A stretch of 64,000 bases of DNA, from positions 15,132,019-15,196,018 of the forward strand of contig NC_087065.1 in the NCBI RefSeq assembly GCF_963678635.1. The letters run 5' to 3'. The translations under genes and the position numbers were made by a program. Within the stretch, counting starts at the first letter, position 1; each line of letters opens with the position of its first letter. Shown here in pieces: positions 1 through 11,559 of the stretch. The notes under the pieces were generated by a model, which was not told the DNA's origin, did no database searches, and saw nothing but the letters and a program-made list of their open reading frames with translations. This DNA comes from Symsagittifera roscoffensis. Lineage: Eukaryota; Xenacoelomorpha; Acoela; Convolutidae.

Positions 1-133
1 GCTTGGGTAATCTCTCGAAGAGGGAGATTGTTTCATTGTCCTTTCTAACCACAGAGTTTCTTAGTTTTAATATTCAGGACAATAACAAGCAAGATTTCCG
101 AAGGGAAGAAGCATAGTAGGATATTTTTAGCTT

Positions 134-164
134 GTTGGTTGGCAGGACTGTCCTGCAAACCAAC
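134..164. repeat. 31-bp imperfect palindrome, copy at 5817-5847
   Basis: The arms fold back around position 149 with very few mismatches. The centre is the 15-bp palindrome gcaggactgtcctgc at 142-156. It is preserved identically in the second duplicate at 5817-5847. It shares the core ggactgtcc with the palindrome at 427-439, which suggests a repeated binding site rather than a chance hairpin. Confidence 0.8.
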
Positions 165-426
165 ACCTTTTAAATCTAAGAGAAAAAGTTTTTAATGAGA
201 ACATTAACATTGGAAGTCGGAAAACATGTTTTATTTTAGATCATATCCTCAATGTGCAGATTAATGAAAGAATTTGAAGGCTATAGTGATGTGGTATGAT
301 GCCATTTATAATCTGCAGTGAGTCGATGTGACGTGGATAAAAAAATAATTTCGTGCATTTTGTAAATTCTGTTCGATGACACTGTACCTATTTTACGAAC
401 ATTGTGTGATTCAATGAGGACATTGA

Positions 427-439
427 CCGGACTGTCCGG
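427..439. repeat. 13-bp palindrome ccggactgtccgg, copy at 6110-6122
   Basis: This palindrome has a single central base and the core ggactgtcc, the same as in the larger palindrome at 134-164. It is unchanged in the duplicate at 6110-6122. The function is unknown. Confidence 0.75.
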
Positions 440-769
440 GGAGTATGTGACATTCGACCAGAATGGACAAAATGCAAACTCTGCAGTCTAGGAATTTTTA
501 GCAGCGAACCTTCCGAATTGGCAATTTAGACGGAATAAGAACGTTATTCGAACGATTGGACAAATCGTGAAGGCTGAAGGATTCGGAAATTCCTAAATTT
601 TAAGTTTTCGAAGTGATGACGTAACGATTCTCAGAAACGTCAAAAACGGCCATTTTGGCAGAAAAGCTAAAAAGCGACACAACAACGATAGTTGCTCTGA
701 CGAAAACAACGAAGATTGTGATAAAAAAAAACCACAGAGAGAAACAGAAGTAACAGAGACCGCTCCGAG

Positions 770-801
770 TTGCAACTATTGTGTCGCTACAATAGTTGCA
801 A
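770..801. repeat. Perfect 13-bp inverted repeat with 6-base loop, copy at 6453-6484
   Basis: Arm ttgcaactattgt at 770-782 and its exact complement at 789-801 are separated by gtcgct. As RNA or single-stranded DNA it would form a perfect 13-bp stem. It is preserved in the second unit at 6453-6484. No T-run follows, so it does not look like a terminator. Confidence 0.85.
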
Positions 802-1349
802 GGCAGTTGCTAACAACAGTGAGGGGTGGAAACCAGCCTTCCGGATTACAGAGAAATCAAGCTTAACGTGCTTGATTCAGTGGATTCGAGAATCCGGAGG
901 GGTTTCGGGACTGAGACTTTTATCATTTTATATGAACTTTTAGCTTCCCTGTCATGTCCTGAACTGAATTTAATTAACATCCGAATTCATTCTACTGAGA
1001 TGAGAAGCTAGGAGTTGGGGGAAAAGGGTTGATCCATCTTCGATGGAGATGATGATTTTTATCGACTGAACAAAAACAATAATAATTCAATAAATAGTAG
1101 TAGCCCTGTTTTTAGAAGTGACCTCGTGGTCTGGGGATACTGAGACCCAGCCATGAGCTCACTATTTCTGCATGTAATTAAGTTAATTTGAGTGTTTTGA
1201 CCGAAGCCGAAAGCAGTAACGTTTTTTGTCGACCCGATGTTAGAAAAGACCACCGAAAGTACTGGCTTGGTAGATACGGTGAAAAGCATGTAAAGCTCTG
1301 TTTAGACGTTAGCCAGTCGTCTTAGGACTTAGTTTTATTTTCCGTCGAT

Positions 1350-4180
1350 ATGTATCTTCCGGCCGAATGTTACATACCTTTTGATCATAAACCTATATTT
1401 GGGTTTCTAGCAATAGTTCTGATACTTTCTGGTGAAAATTTCTTTAATTATGGCATAAGTGTAGGATATGGTGTGAGAGGATATTATTTATCTTCATCTG
1501 GATTTAGCTGTGCAACATTGTGGCTATTTTCAGATCCGCATGGAACGGCAGTATTCCAAAAAAATGTTCATATTGAAAGTGTGTCAACAAAATGTACTTT
1601 TTTTTTGTAGAAAATGCGGATTCTTTTGTAACATCTTTTATCTTCAAATACATATAATGGTGATAATTGTTTCGTACATGGGTAATACCATAAAATATTT
1701 CCTTCGCAGTCTATAAAACTTGATCTGTTTCCTGATAATAAATATCCTGCATTATCTAATTTTAATAGTGCAAGTGCAAGTAATTGTAAAGTTTGTGTTC
1801 GTTCAAGTTCACATAAGTGATGAAGCGTTTCTAGTTCTGATAGTGACATTTCTTGAAAAACTCTGCGTTTTATGGTACAATTTCATGTTTAAGTGAATGG
1901 CATACTGAATTGCACCAAAATAGGTTTTGTTCATGAGTGATAGTTTTTAAAAACGTGTGCTGCTTTTGTCTTGTGGGCGAAGTTTTCTATCAGTACTTCC
2001 TGTGTTTTTCAGAAATGTTACTGGGATATACGATTTTTCGTAGTTTTTTTTGTGATATGTTGGATATGGGTTACTTAGTAACTTTCCTGTTTTAATGTCA
2101 AAAAATTTTTCGTATTCGACTAGAATTTCTGAGTATTGAGTTTTATTACGTGGATTTTTGTAGTTGCAAGCGAGTTTCGTTTCGGGGTAGTTTTGAAAAC
2201 GTGTCAATTTGTTTTTCTATTCGATCGATTTTTTATAACCATCATTGTTCTGTCGGATTTTATCAGGGCTTACTTTATCATAAAGGATTGATTCAATAAG
2301 TACTTTTGATGAAACTATATCATCCTTGCGTGTATTCTTGCAACTTGAAATGTGGTACACGTGTGTTAGGGGAACCAAACAAAAGTTGCTAGTATTTTGG
2401 TTGTTGGATTGCAATAATTTTGGTAATTTTTGCAAGGGTAATCGTAATCCTTGATATATTATGGCGCGGTTGTTTAAATCTCGTGTTAGTTGTAATTTTT
2501 CTACTTGGTTTTTCCAATCAAAAAACATTATTTCTTGATATCCTTTGTTTTTGGGTCAGCTTTGCAAATATAGGTGTGTTTTTTCCAATGTGTGGTATGA
2601 ATTTTTATGATAAAGATCATAAGTTAATCGTCCATGTGCGCCCTGGAACGGGAGTTTATCGTCTAATTTTAAATGACCTTGGTACCTTTAAAGTTCTGCT
2701 TGGTGTGCAGAGTCTAGAAAAACTTGAAAATTGTTTAACAATTTTTGGTTTGTGCCTTTATTTGTAGTTAAAAATAATCGTTGAAAATTGTTTTTGCAAT
2801 CTTCAGGGTTAAGATAAAAAAATCTTTCTATATTGCTTTGATAGAAAGATTCGTGATCGAGTCTATTTTTGTTTCCATTTGAGACTTGGGAACAATGTAC
2901 TTTTTTCTCTGAGAATGTTGCTGTGAATTTGTATCCTGTTAAGGTTGTAGCTCGGGCTTTTGAATACAGTTTTGCTACTATGTTCCTTATTTCTATTTTT
3001 TGTGGTTCGGATTTGAGTTACTTGGTTATTTATGTAGTGTATTTTGTTCATTTTCTTCCCAATCAATATTGTGTGACTAATAAATTTTAAGGTCCCGTCC
3101 GAGGGGAAGTGTTTTTATGATGTCTTGTTTCTGAAAAAAGTAAGAGGTGGGAAGGTTTGGAGGAAAAAGATTATTAAAAATACATGTGTAGGATAGTCCT
3201 GAATATGGGTTATAGAATGTGATGTATCCAAGTGTCGTTTTTGTATATTTATTGTATTAATAGATCAATTCTGTTGTGATACATGGGGTAGGTAATGGTT
3301 GAGCCGTTATATTTGGTGGAGCTATGGGGAGAGGGTGATGTACTAAATTGTTTAATTTTATTTTTCTTTCAAGTTTAGGTATTTAATTGTCTTGTTTAAG
3401 GATTTGTATGTTTTGTTCCTGTATATCTTTGTGAATATGGTGTCTATATTGTAATCTGTTGAGTGCCCAATTATGTAGTCAGTTGCTATCAAGATGTTGA
3501 CCAAATAAAGAAGGGGTGCTACGAATTTATTCCAATCTAATCGTAGGGTATATTTTTGGTTAAATGTTCCTTATATCTATCGTCTAAGTTTGTAAGGAAA
3601 AATTAGAGGAAAGATTGTTGTTGGGGTTTGATTTATTGTTGAAGGGGTTGAAGGTAGTGATAAATTTTCTGATAATTGCATCCGATGAGATTTCTGTAGG
3701 GTTGTTTACCACGTTTGGTTCACCTTGAATGAAAATTTGTGTCATTCAATGTTGGAGACGCTGTGTTGAAATTGGGGGGTTAAAGGGATTTTCACGAATT
3801 TTTTCGGATGTGGGGGATGATCCTAGGCAATCCAATGGTATGTTCGGAATATTTTGTTATGAGGTAGATTGTAATGGTGGAAGGGTTCATTGAATTGTTT
3901 TACTGGAAAGATCTAAAGGGGTTGGAGTTGATGATGAGGATATATTAAAATGAACTCTGGGAGTTGTAAAATTTATATTACGCCTTGGATGTATGATTTT
4001 TTTGGTTTTGGTTTTAACTAGGGTGTCTTGTTCTATCAAGGTCTTGTGGGGAGAGAAGGGTATATGTTGTATATTGTTTCGTATTGTGGTTCGCTTAGAG
4101 GTGCGTGACGAACTACGGGTACTAAAGGTTCTGATAAAAATGCGTGTCTTTCCTCAGATGTATATGGGTTTTCTTGAAAT
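1350..4180 (-). pseudogene. Env-like remnant of a gypsy-type retroelement, copy 1
   Basis: Minus-strand fragments at 2863-3066, 2217-2528, 1947-2207 and 1568-1849 follow one another with stops and frame changes between them, as expected for one decayed protein. The piece at 1568-1849 has a leucine-rich helical start, then a cysteine-bearing segment (YPCTKQ, then DKRCYKR); just beyond its stop the reading includes VPCGSEN. This pattern matches my recollection of env-like proteins carried downstream of integrase in some metazoan gypsy elements. That assignment is inference from motif and position. In this copy the element is cut at 4180 by the duplication junction, so no integrase precedes it. 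Confidence 0.5.
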
Positions 4181-4198
4181 ACCCTGTTCGTTTCGTAG

Positions 4199-5304
4199 CT
4201 GAGGACGTAAAGGGTACGAGAACGATCGTGGATCGAGCCTTCTCAGTGCCGAAGTGTGTGAGACTGGCGAGAATGTCCGCGAAGTTTTACGAGTTGCTAT
4301 GTAAGATGATCTCAGCAGTTCCAGAGAGAACCAAGGAAGAGTTGGAGTCAATACTAGGAAAGAAGTTCATGGGATATGTGAGCGGGAACTTCAGTGACTT
4401 TGAGAGACAGAAACAGAGAGGATCAACTGTCACAGATTACAATACAGTAGACGAAAATGATGAAGTCCACCGAGTGATGATGGAAGTGGAACCATTACTG
4501 GAAGCTTCGGGAAAACGTAATTGGAGGAGCATCATGTTGACACATGACGAGTTTCCCTGCCACTGCTTGCTGCAGACCTGGTGGTATCCCAAGCGTAGTA
4601 ATCTGATGTTGATCTGGGACTCTGGAGAGCTGCTTTCTATGGGTTTACCAGACTCATCAAAGCCCATAGCAATAGTGATAGTGGGAGTTATGATGGCGAT
4701 ACGATGGCTGGAAGCTCACGTAAGAGAGAACAATAGACAGGAGGCATCGAAGAGAGAACAGTTGCGGAAATTAGATTGTCTAAAAGATCTAGATCTTTTT
4801 GAGACAATGTGCAAAATTCTAAACATTCCGATGGAAGTGAAGAAGATATGGGCAAGAAAACGGTTGATGCCATGGTTCAGAGCTAACATGACTGCATGGT
4901 TGTACGAATATGCGAAAAAGCATATGTCGAAGCACGGCAGGGTGTACAGTGAATATCAGCTGGACGTTGGAGCAGGAGCTTTCAAGCGAGCTCTCGTGAC
5001 TCATCGGAATGCAGTGACCACCGCTGTGAAAAGAATTTCCAGGACGAGTGAACGTAGTGGAAAGGAGAAGGCAGAGATGTTGAAGGAAGATTTGGAGAGA
5101 AACGTGACGTTGTGTCTCCACAACAGCTTCTGCAGGAACAGAGAAAGTAACGTGGATCCCCTACCTTGTTGCAAACAGAGGGTAGAAGAGCAGAAGTGTT
5201 GTAGGACGGCTTCCAGCAGCGTCAGGATAGCTAACGACGTGTTGCAGGATACGGAAACTGAGAGTGCAGAGTCAGTATCACAGGAGGAAGAAATGGAACG
5301 TTGA
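4199..5304 (+). CDS. Unknown protein or exon (about 368 codons open)
   Basis: I do not recognise this protein. It is the longest clean reading frame outside the transposons, and its codon use is visibly richer in G+C than its surroundings. The frame is open from 4144, but bases up to 4180 belong to the other duplicate, so the real sequence begins after 4181. The first ATG is at 4273. A possible splice acceptor ending at 4198 (ttcgtttcgtag) would make 4199-5304 a terminal exon of a larger gene. The protein is rich in charged residues. It has a short hydrophobic stretch near residue 180 (IAIVIVGVMM), a basic middle, CC pairs near the C-terminus (PCCKQR, QKCC) and an acidic serine-rich tail ending in TGA. 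The intact 5' context should lie just upstream of the window in copy 1. It may be a host gene exon or part of an unfamiliar transposon. Confidence 0.6.
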
Positions 5305-5683
5305 CGAATGGCCGAAAAACGAGATGCAAAAAGAGATGAAATTAGAAGAATTTAGAAGTTTTAGAACTTCTAAACGACGAAAAAAGAAGAAAACAAAAGA
5401 GTGATGAAGAAAAAGTTAAAACTCAGAATTGTTTTATGTGTCTGAAAAAACTCAAGTGAGAAACCAAGCAACCAAGTTGTAATTGAAAACTGAAACATTT
5501 AGTTGAGTTTTGAAATTGTTGCATTTATAAATTTGCATTTTGATTTAAGTTGAGTGGCTTTAGAGACACTTACTTACTATTTATTTAGGAAGGCTTAAGT
5601 AAAGGAGTATATTTAAATATTCCAGCCTACATGACTGTTTTTAATCAGCTAGGAGAACTGATCACTTTGTGGTGACATGAAAG
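5305..5683. other. Purine-rich then AT-rich trailer after the unknown exon
   Basis: About 150 bases of A/G-rich sequence follow the stop codon, then AT-rich sequence up to the end of the region that is unique to the visible part of copy 2. No canonical AATAAA signal is obvious. It contains no coding sequence I can support. Confidence 0.5.
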
Positions 5684-7028
5684 GCTTGGGTAATCTCTCG
5701 AAGAGGGAGATTGTTTCATTGTCCTTTCTAACCACAGAGTTTCTTAGTTTTAATATTCAGGACAATAACAAGCAAGATTTCCGAAGGGAAGAAGCATAGT
5801 AGGATATTTTTAGCTTGTTGGTTGGCAGGACTGTCCTGCAAACCAACACCTTTTAAATCTAAGAGAAAAAGTTTTTAATGAGAACATTAACATTGGAAGT
5901 CGGAAAACATGTTTTATTTTAGATCATATCCTCAATGTGCAGATTAATGAAAGAATTTGAAGGCTATAGTGATGTGGTATGATGCCATTTATAATCTGCA
6001 GTGAGTCGATGTGACGTGGATAAAAAAATAATTTCGTGCATTTTGTAAATTCTGTTCGATGACACTGTACCTATTTTACGAACATTGTGTGATTCAATGA
6101 GGACATTGACCGGACTGTCCGGGGAGTATGTGACATTCGACCAGAATGGACAAAATGCAAACTCTGCAGTCTAGGAATTTTTAGCAGCGAACCTTCCGAA
6201 TTGGCAATTTAGACGGAATAAGAACGTTATTCGAACGATTGGACAAATCGTGAAGGCTGAAGGATTCGGAAATTCCTAAATTTTAAGTTTTCGAAGTGAT
6301 GACGTAACGATTCTCAGAAACGTCAAAAACGGCCATTTTGGCAGAAAAGCTAAAAAGCGACACAACAACGATAGTTGCTCTGACGAAAACAACGAAGATT
6401 GTGATAAAAAAAAACCACAGAGAGAAACAGAAGTAACAGAGACCGCTCCGAGTTGCAACTATTGTGTCGCTACAATAGTTGCAAGGCAGTTGCTAACAAC
6501 AGTGAGGGGTGGAAACCAGCCTTCCGGATTACAGAGAAATCAAGCTTAACGTGCTTGATTCAGTGGATTCGAGAATCCGGAGGGGTTTCGGGACTGAGAC
6601 TTTTATCATTTTATATGAACTTTTAGCTTCCCTGTCATGTCCTGAACTGAATTTAATTAACATCCGAATTCATTCTACTGAGATGAGAAGCTAGGAGTTG
6701 GGGGAAAAGGGTTGATCCATCTTCGATGGAGATGATGATTTTTATCGACTGAACAAAAACAATAATAATTCAATAAATAGTAGTAGCCCTGTTTTTAGAA
6801 GTGACCTCGTGGTCTGGGGATACTGAGACCCAGCCATGAGCTCACTATTTCTGCATGTAATTAAGTTAATTTGAGTGTTTTGACCGAAGCCGAAAGCAGT
6901 AACGTTTTTTGTCGACCCGATGTTAGAAAAGACCACCGAAAGTACTGGCTTGGTAGAGACGGTGAAAAGCATGTAAAGCTCTGTTTAGACGTTAGCCAGT
7001 CGTCTTAGGACTTAGTTTTATTTTCCGT
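5684..7028. other. Gene-free stretch with palindromes (copy 2)
   Basis: This is the near-identical counterpart of 1-1345, holding the same three palindromes at 5817-5847, 6110-6122 and 6453-6484. Nothing codes for a recognisable protein. Confidence 0.6.
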
Positions 7029-7029
7029 C

Positions 7030-9240
7030 GATATGTATCTTCCGGCCGAATGTTACATACCTTTTGATCATAAACCTATATTTGGGTTTCTAGCAATAGT
7101 TCTGATACTTTCTGGTGAAAATTTCTTTATTTATGGCATAAGTGTAGGATATGGTGTGAGAGGATAGTATTTATCTTCATCTGGATTTAGCTGTGCAACA
7201 TTGTGGCTATTTTCAGATCCGCATGGAACGGCAGTATTCCAAAAAAATGTTCATATTGAAAGTGTGTCAACAAAATGTACTTTATTTTTGGAGAAAATGC
7301 GGATTCTTTTGTAACATCTTTTATCTTCAAATACATATAATGGTGATAATTGTTTCGTACATGGGTAATACCATAAAAAATTTCCTTCGCAGTCTATAAA
7401 ACTTGATCTGTTTCCTGATAATAAATATCCTGCATTATCTAATTTTAATAGTGCAAGTGCAAGTAATTGTAAAGTTTGTGTTCGTTCAAGTTCACATAAG
7501 TGATGAAGCGTTTCTAGTTCTGATAGTGACATTTCTTGAAAAACTCTGCGTTTTATGGTACAATTTCATGTTTAAGTGAATGGCATACTGAATTGCACCA
7601 AAATAGGTTTTGTTCATGAGTGATAGTTTTTAAAAACGTGTGCTGCTTTTGTCTTGTGGGCGAAGTTTTCTATCAGTACTTCCTGTGTTTTTCAGAAATG
7701 TTACTGGGATATACGATTTTTCGTAGTTTTTTTTGTGATATGTTGGATATGGGTTACTTAGTAACTTTCCTGTTTTAATGTCAAAAAATTTTTCGTATTC
7801 GACTAGAATTTCTGAGTATTGAGTTTTATTACGTGGATTTTTGTAGTTGCAAGCGAGTTTCGTTTCGGGGTAGTTTTGAAAACGTGTCAATTTGTTTTTC
7901 TATTCGATCGATTTTTTATAACCATCATTGTTCTGTCGGATTTTATCAGGGCTTACTTTATCATAAAGGATTGATTCAATAAGTACTTTTGATGAAAGTA
8001 TATCATCCTTGCGTGTATTCTTGCAACTTGAAATGTGGTACACGTGTGTTAGGGGAACCAAACAAAAGTTGCTAGTATTTTGGTTGTTGGATTGCAATAA
8101 TTTTGGTAATTTTTGCAAGGGTAATCGTAATCCTTGATATATTATGGCGCGGTTGTTTAAATCTCGTGTTAGTTGTAATTTTTCTACTTGGTTTTTCCAA
8201 TCAAAAAACATTATTTCTTGATATCCTTTGTTTTTGGGTCAGCTTTGCAAATATAGGTGTGTTTTTTCCAATGTGTGGTATGAATTTTTATGATAAAGAT
8301 CATAAGTTAATCGTCCATGTGCGCCCTGGAACGGGAGTTTATCGTCTAATTTTAAATGACCTTGGTACCTTTAAAGTTCTGCTTGGTGTGCAGAGTCTAG
8401 AAAAACTTGAAAATTGTTTAACAATTTTTGGTTTGTGCCTTTATTTGTAGTTAAAAATAATCGTTGAAAATTGTTTTTGCAATCTTCAGGGTTAAGATTA
8501 AAAAATCTTTCTATATTGCTTTGATAGAAAGATTCGTGATCGAGTCTATTTTTGTTTCCATTTGAGACTTGGGAACAATGTACTTTTTTCTCTGAGAATG
8601 TTGCTGTGAATTTGTATCCTGTTAAGGTTGTAGCTCGGGCTTTTGAATACAGTTTTGCTACTATGTTCCTTATTTCTATTTTTTGTGGTTCGGATTTGAG
8701 TTACTTGGTTATTTATGTAGTGTATTTTGTTCATTTTCTTCCCAATCAATATTGTGTGACTAATAAATTTTAAGGTCCCGTCCGAGGGGAAGTGTTTTTA
8801 TGATGTCTTGTTTCTGAAAAAAGTAAGAGGTGGGAAGGTTTGGAGGAAAAAGATTATTAAAAATACATGTGTAGGATAGTCCTGAATATGGGTTATAGAA
8901 TGTGATGTATCCAAGTGTCGTTTTTGTATATTTATTGTATTAATAGATCAATTCTGTTGTGATACATGGGGTAGGTAATGGTTGAGCCGTTATATTTGGT
9001 GGAGCTATGGGGAGAGGGTGATGTACTAAATTGTTTAATTTTATTTTTCTTTCAAGTTTAGGTATTTAATTGTCTTGTTTAAGGATTTGTATGTTTTGTT
9101 CCTATATATCTTTGTGAATATGGTGTCTATATTGTAATCTGTTGAGTGCCCAATTATGTAGTCAGTTGCTATCAAGATGTTGACCAAATAAAGAAGGGGT
9201 GCTACGAATTTATTCCAATCTAATCGTAGGGTATATTTTC
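7030..9240 (-). pseudogene. Env-like remnant of element A, copy 2
   Basis: This region carries the same broken minus-strand frames as 1350-3560: pieces at 8546-8749, 7900-8211, 7630-7890 and 7251-7532. Here it is still attached to the integrase of element A upstream on the minus strand, which supports reading it as the third (env) gene of that element. Stops and frameshifts separate all pieces and the C-terminal part fades out near 7030. No downstream LTR is visible, so the 3' end of the element has been lost. The Env identity is a motif-level inference and no fusion peptide or transmembrane segment could be placed securely. Confidence 0.5.
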
Positions 9241-9869
9241 GGTTAAATGTTCCTTATATCTATCGTCTAAGTTTGTAAGGAAAAATTAGAGGAAAGATTG
9301 TTGTTGGGGTTTGATTTATTGTTGAAGGGGTTGAAGGTAGTGATAAATTTTCTGATAATTGCATCCGATGAGACTTCTGTAGGGTTGTTTACCACGTTTG
9401 GTTCACCTTGAATGAAAATTTGTGTCATTCAATGTTGGAGACGCTGTGTTGAAATTGGGGGGTTAAAGGGATTTTCACGAATTTTTTCGGATGTGGGGGA
9501 TGATCCTAGGCAATCCAATGGTATGTTCGGAATATTTTGTTATGAGGTAGATTGTAATGGTGGAAGGGTTCATTGAATTGTTTTACTGGAAAGATCTAAA
9601 AGGGTTGGAGTTGATGATGAGGATATATTAAAATGAACTCTGGGAGTTGTAAAATTTATATTACGCCTTGGATGTATGATTTTTTTGGTTTTGGTTTTAA
9701 CTAGGGTGTCCTGTTCTATCAAGGTCTTGTGGGGAGAGAAGGGTATATGTTGTATATTGTTTCGTATTGTGGTTCGCTTAGAGGTGCGTGACGAACTACG
9801 GGTACTAAAGGTTCTGATAAAAATGCGTGTCTTTCCTCAGATGTATATGGGTTTTCTTGAAATGAAAAA

Positions 9870-10700
9870 CGTGTTGTTGATTGGGTGTTATTTGTCATTG
9901 ATGGAGATTCCTGGGGTGTCGTAGTCGGTGAGGTTTGTTTTGTTGGTTGTTGATCAGCAATTTTGAAAAGTTCTTCAGGTTTTTACTTATGAAGAAAACT
10001 TAAGTCGGTTATATGTGAAGCTTGTTGTTATCTGTGAATCTTAAGCTAAGGGGAATAATTTTACATCTGTTGATCATTCAGTGTATTTTGTATCATTTCC
10101 ATTTATAATTCATCTGAGGTAGCGTTGTAGTGAAAGGTTTATTCTTTCGACTAAAACTTTAGTCCATGGGGCATGAGGCCTTCTTGGTTTGTGTTTAATG
10201 TTGTATAGATCGCATAATAAGATGATTTCATTATTTACAAATTCAGTGCCATTATCGGTGACAAGGATTTCTGATAATCCAAAATTTGCTATCCAGTGAT
10301 CGTAAATTGTTGTATAGGCATAATCGGCACTATAATGAGGAACTGGGTTTAGTGCGACTTAATGTGTTAATGCAACAAATATAACCATTATAAATGAGTT
10401 TCCTTCTGAAGAGGGTGATATCGGTCCTTTTTTATCAAATGAGATTCTGTGGTTAAAATATAAACTTTGTCCTTTCAAATCTTATTTTTCTTTTATTTGT
10501 TACTGATGTGGGTATGGTTTATTTAACTTTCATATTATGCAATCGTTGCATAATAATTTGATTAAAATCGGTGCATTTGGAAAGTAAAAATCATGGATAA
10601 AACTTGAGTATGTTTTTTCTGATCCTGTTTGTCTTTTTGTGTTTAAGGAAGGTAAAATGTGAAAAGCTAGAAGTATCATACTGAGCGGTAAAGAAGGTAT
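9870..10700 (-). pseudogene. Integrase of element A (broken)
   Basis: Reading the minus strand, the zinc-binding domain shows two histidines (FHILPS; IHDFYF) and a CNDC pair at about 10,680-10,530. The catalytic core follows with FDKKGPIS (first Asp), VTDNGTEF (second Asp, about 10,262) and LVERINLS (Glu, about 10,148). The D,D,E triad is therefore all present, as in Ty3/gypsy integrases, which insert the cDNA copy into host DNA. In-frame stops occur in the finger region, just after the first Asp strand (VALTH then TAA) and after the Glu helix. A serine- and threonine-rich tail seems to continue toward 9870 and into the duplicated unit. Confidence 0.85.
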
Positions 10701-11555
10701 TTTAATTCAGGTATCTGGTTTTCTAAAATATTGGTATTCTCGTTTATAGATGTATTAATAAATTTTCTGAAGTATCTAAAAAGTGTTTTGTTTCCTAGAG
10801 CTGTGATGTCCGCTGTTGTGGGTTTTGTTGTATAGTTATGCCAAGACATTTGTTGTCTAAATACTGGGTCAAGGTTTTGGTATTTTTGTAGTAGTTCAAG
10901 TGTAAATGTTTCTGTGGTTGGCAGAAAAAAGTTTTCTTTTTCTATTATTATAGAAAGAGGTATGTTATCTAGGGAGTCATGTAAGTTAAAACTTGATTTT
11001 TAATGTAATTTGAATCGATATCGTGGGCCCTGATAAGTTTATATTATCAGTTGGATTTTCTTTTTCTATTAAAGGACCTAGGTGAGTCGTATATACTTTT
11101 TGTCTAAGTGGTTTTTGTTGTGTATTATTTTTGATCCATGATATCCATGGTATCGGTCTATTTTGTAGTGATTAATTTGAGAATGTAAACATAAAGGAAA
11201 GTTTGTAAGTTTTTTATTTGTGCATTTGCAACATCAGTGTTTACTGCATATTTGCATTCTAATTATGGTGATGTTTCGTCTTTTGCAAGAAAAAACCGAA
11301 TTTTTTGTGGTATTCCTACTGTTGTTTTTCTTGTTAATAATTCAGGTGGTGTGTTTCTACTGAATGTGTCTGGCAATGCAAGGTTTTTTTTCTGCAGTCT
11401 AAACTATATGTAGGTTTGGGAAATTCATTAAAACTAATTGAAATCTATAAACTCTGTGGGTCTCAAATAAAATTAACAAAAGGTCTCAAATAAAATTGCA
11501 TTTTATAGACGTATTCACTTAAAAAGTTTAGCATTCCACGAAGTTTTGGGTTTTA
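10701..11555 (-). pseudogene. RT-integrase connector of element A, RNase H apparently lost
   Basis: This stretch joins RT to integrase. A recognisable segment (LALPDTFSRNTPPELL at about 11,400-11,340) is of the kind that follows RNase H in gypsy Pol. Only about 100 bases separate it from the end of the RT fingers/palm, far less than an RNase H domain needs, so that domain seems deleted. A short direct repeat (ggtctcaaataaaatt, twice near 11,458-11,500) sits at this spot and may mark the deletion. The remaining frames carry several stops. Confidence 0.5.
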
Positions 11556-11559
11556 TTTT

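Larger units (their letters stand above)
1..1345. other. Gene-free stretch with palindromes (copy 1)
   Basis: No convincing coding sequence is visible on either strand; open frames are under 80 codons and have no recognisable motif. Three strong inverted repeats are listed separately. The same sequence recurs at 5684-7028. It lies between the unknown exon of the preceding unit and the env-like remnant, so it may be host flank, or the 3' end of the retroelement with its LTR lost. I found no match to the LTR of element A at 17.7-19.2 kb. Confidence 0.6.
1..4180. repeat. Tandem duplication, copy 1 (3' part only)
   Basis: Bases 1-4180 recur at 5684-9863 with a constant offset of 5,683, so there is no net indel over 4.2 kb. 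I see only scattered substitutions (for example t at 1275 against g at 6958, and changes around 1449, 1467 and 1603-1612), which suggests more than 99% identity. The window opens inside copy 1; its first 1.5 kb lies upstream. Homology stops exactly after position 4180, where copy 2 starts. Both copies being present with private differences argues for a real recent duplication, although a haplotype-joining assembly error would look similar. Confidence 0.95.
4181..9863. repeat. Tandem duplication, copy 2 (complete unit)
   Basis: This complete 5,683-bp unit starts at the junction after 4180 and ends at 9863. Beyond that the sequence continues uninterrupted into the integrase of retroelement A, while copy 1 jumps to the start of the next unit. 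The order inside the unit is an unknown plus-strand exon (4199-5304), a gene-free stretch with palindromes (5305 to about 7030), and a minus-strand env-like remnant (about 7030-9863). The segment therefore captured the 3' part of a retroelement plus unrelated flanking DNA. Confidence 0.93.

Noticed and set aside
4144-4198. N-terminal extension of the unknown exon into the upstream duplicate
   Set aside because: The frame is open by chance across the duplication junction and has no ATG; it was not part of the original gene.
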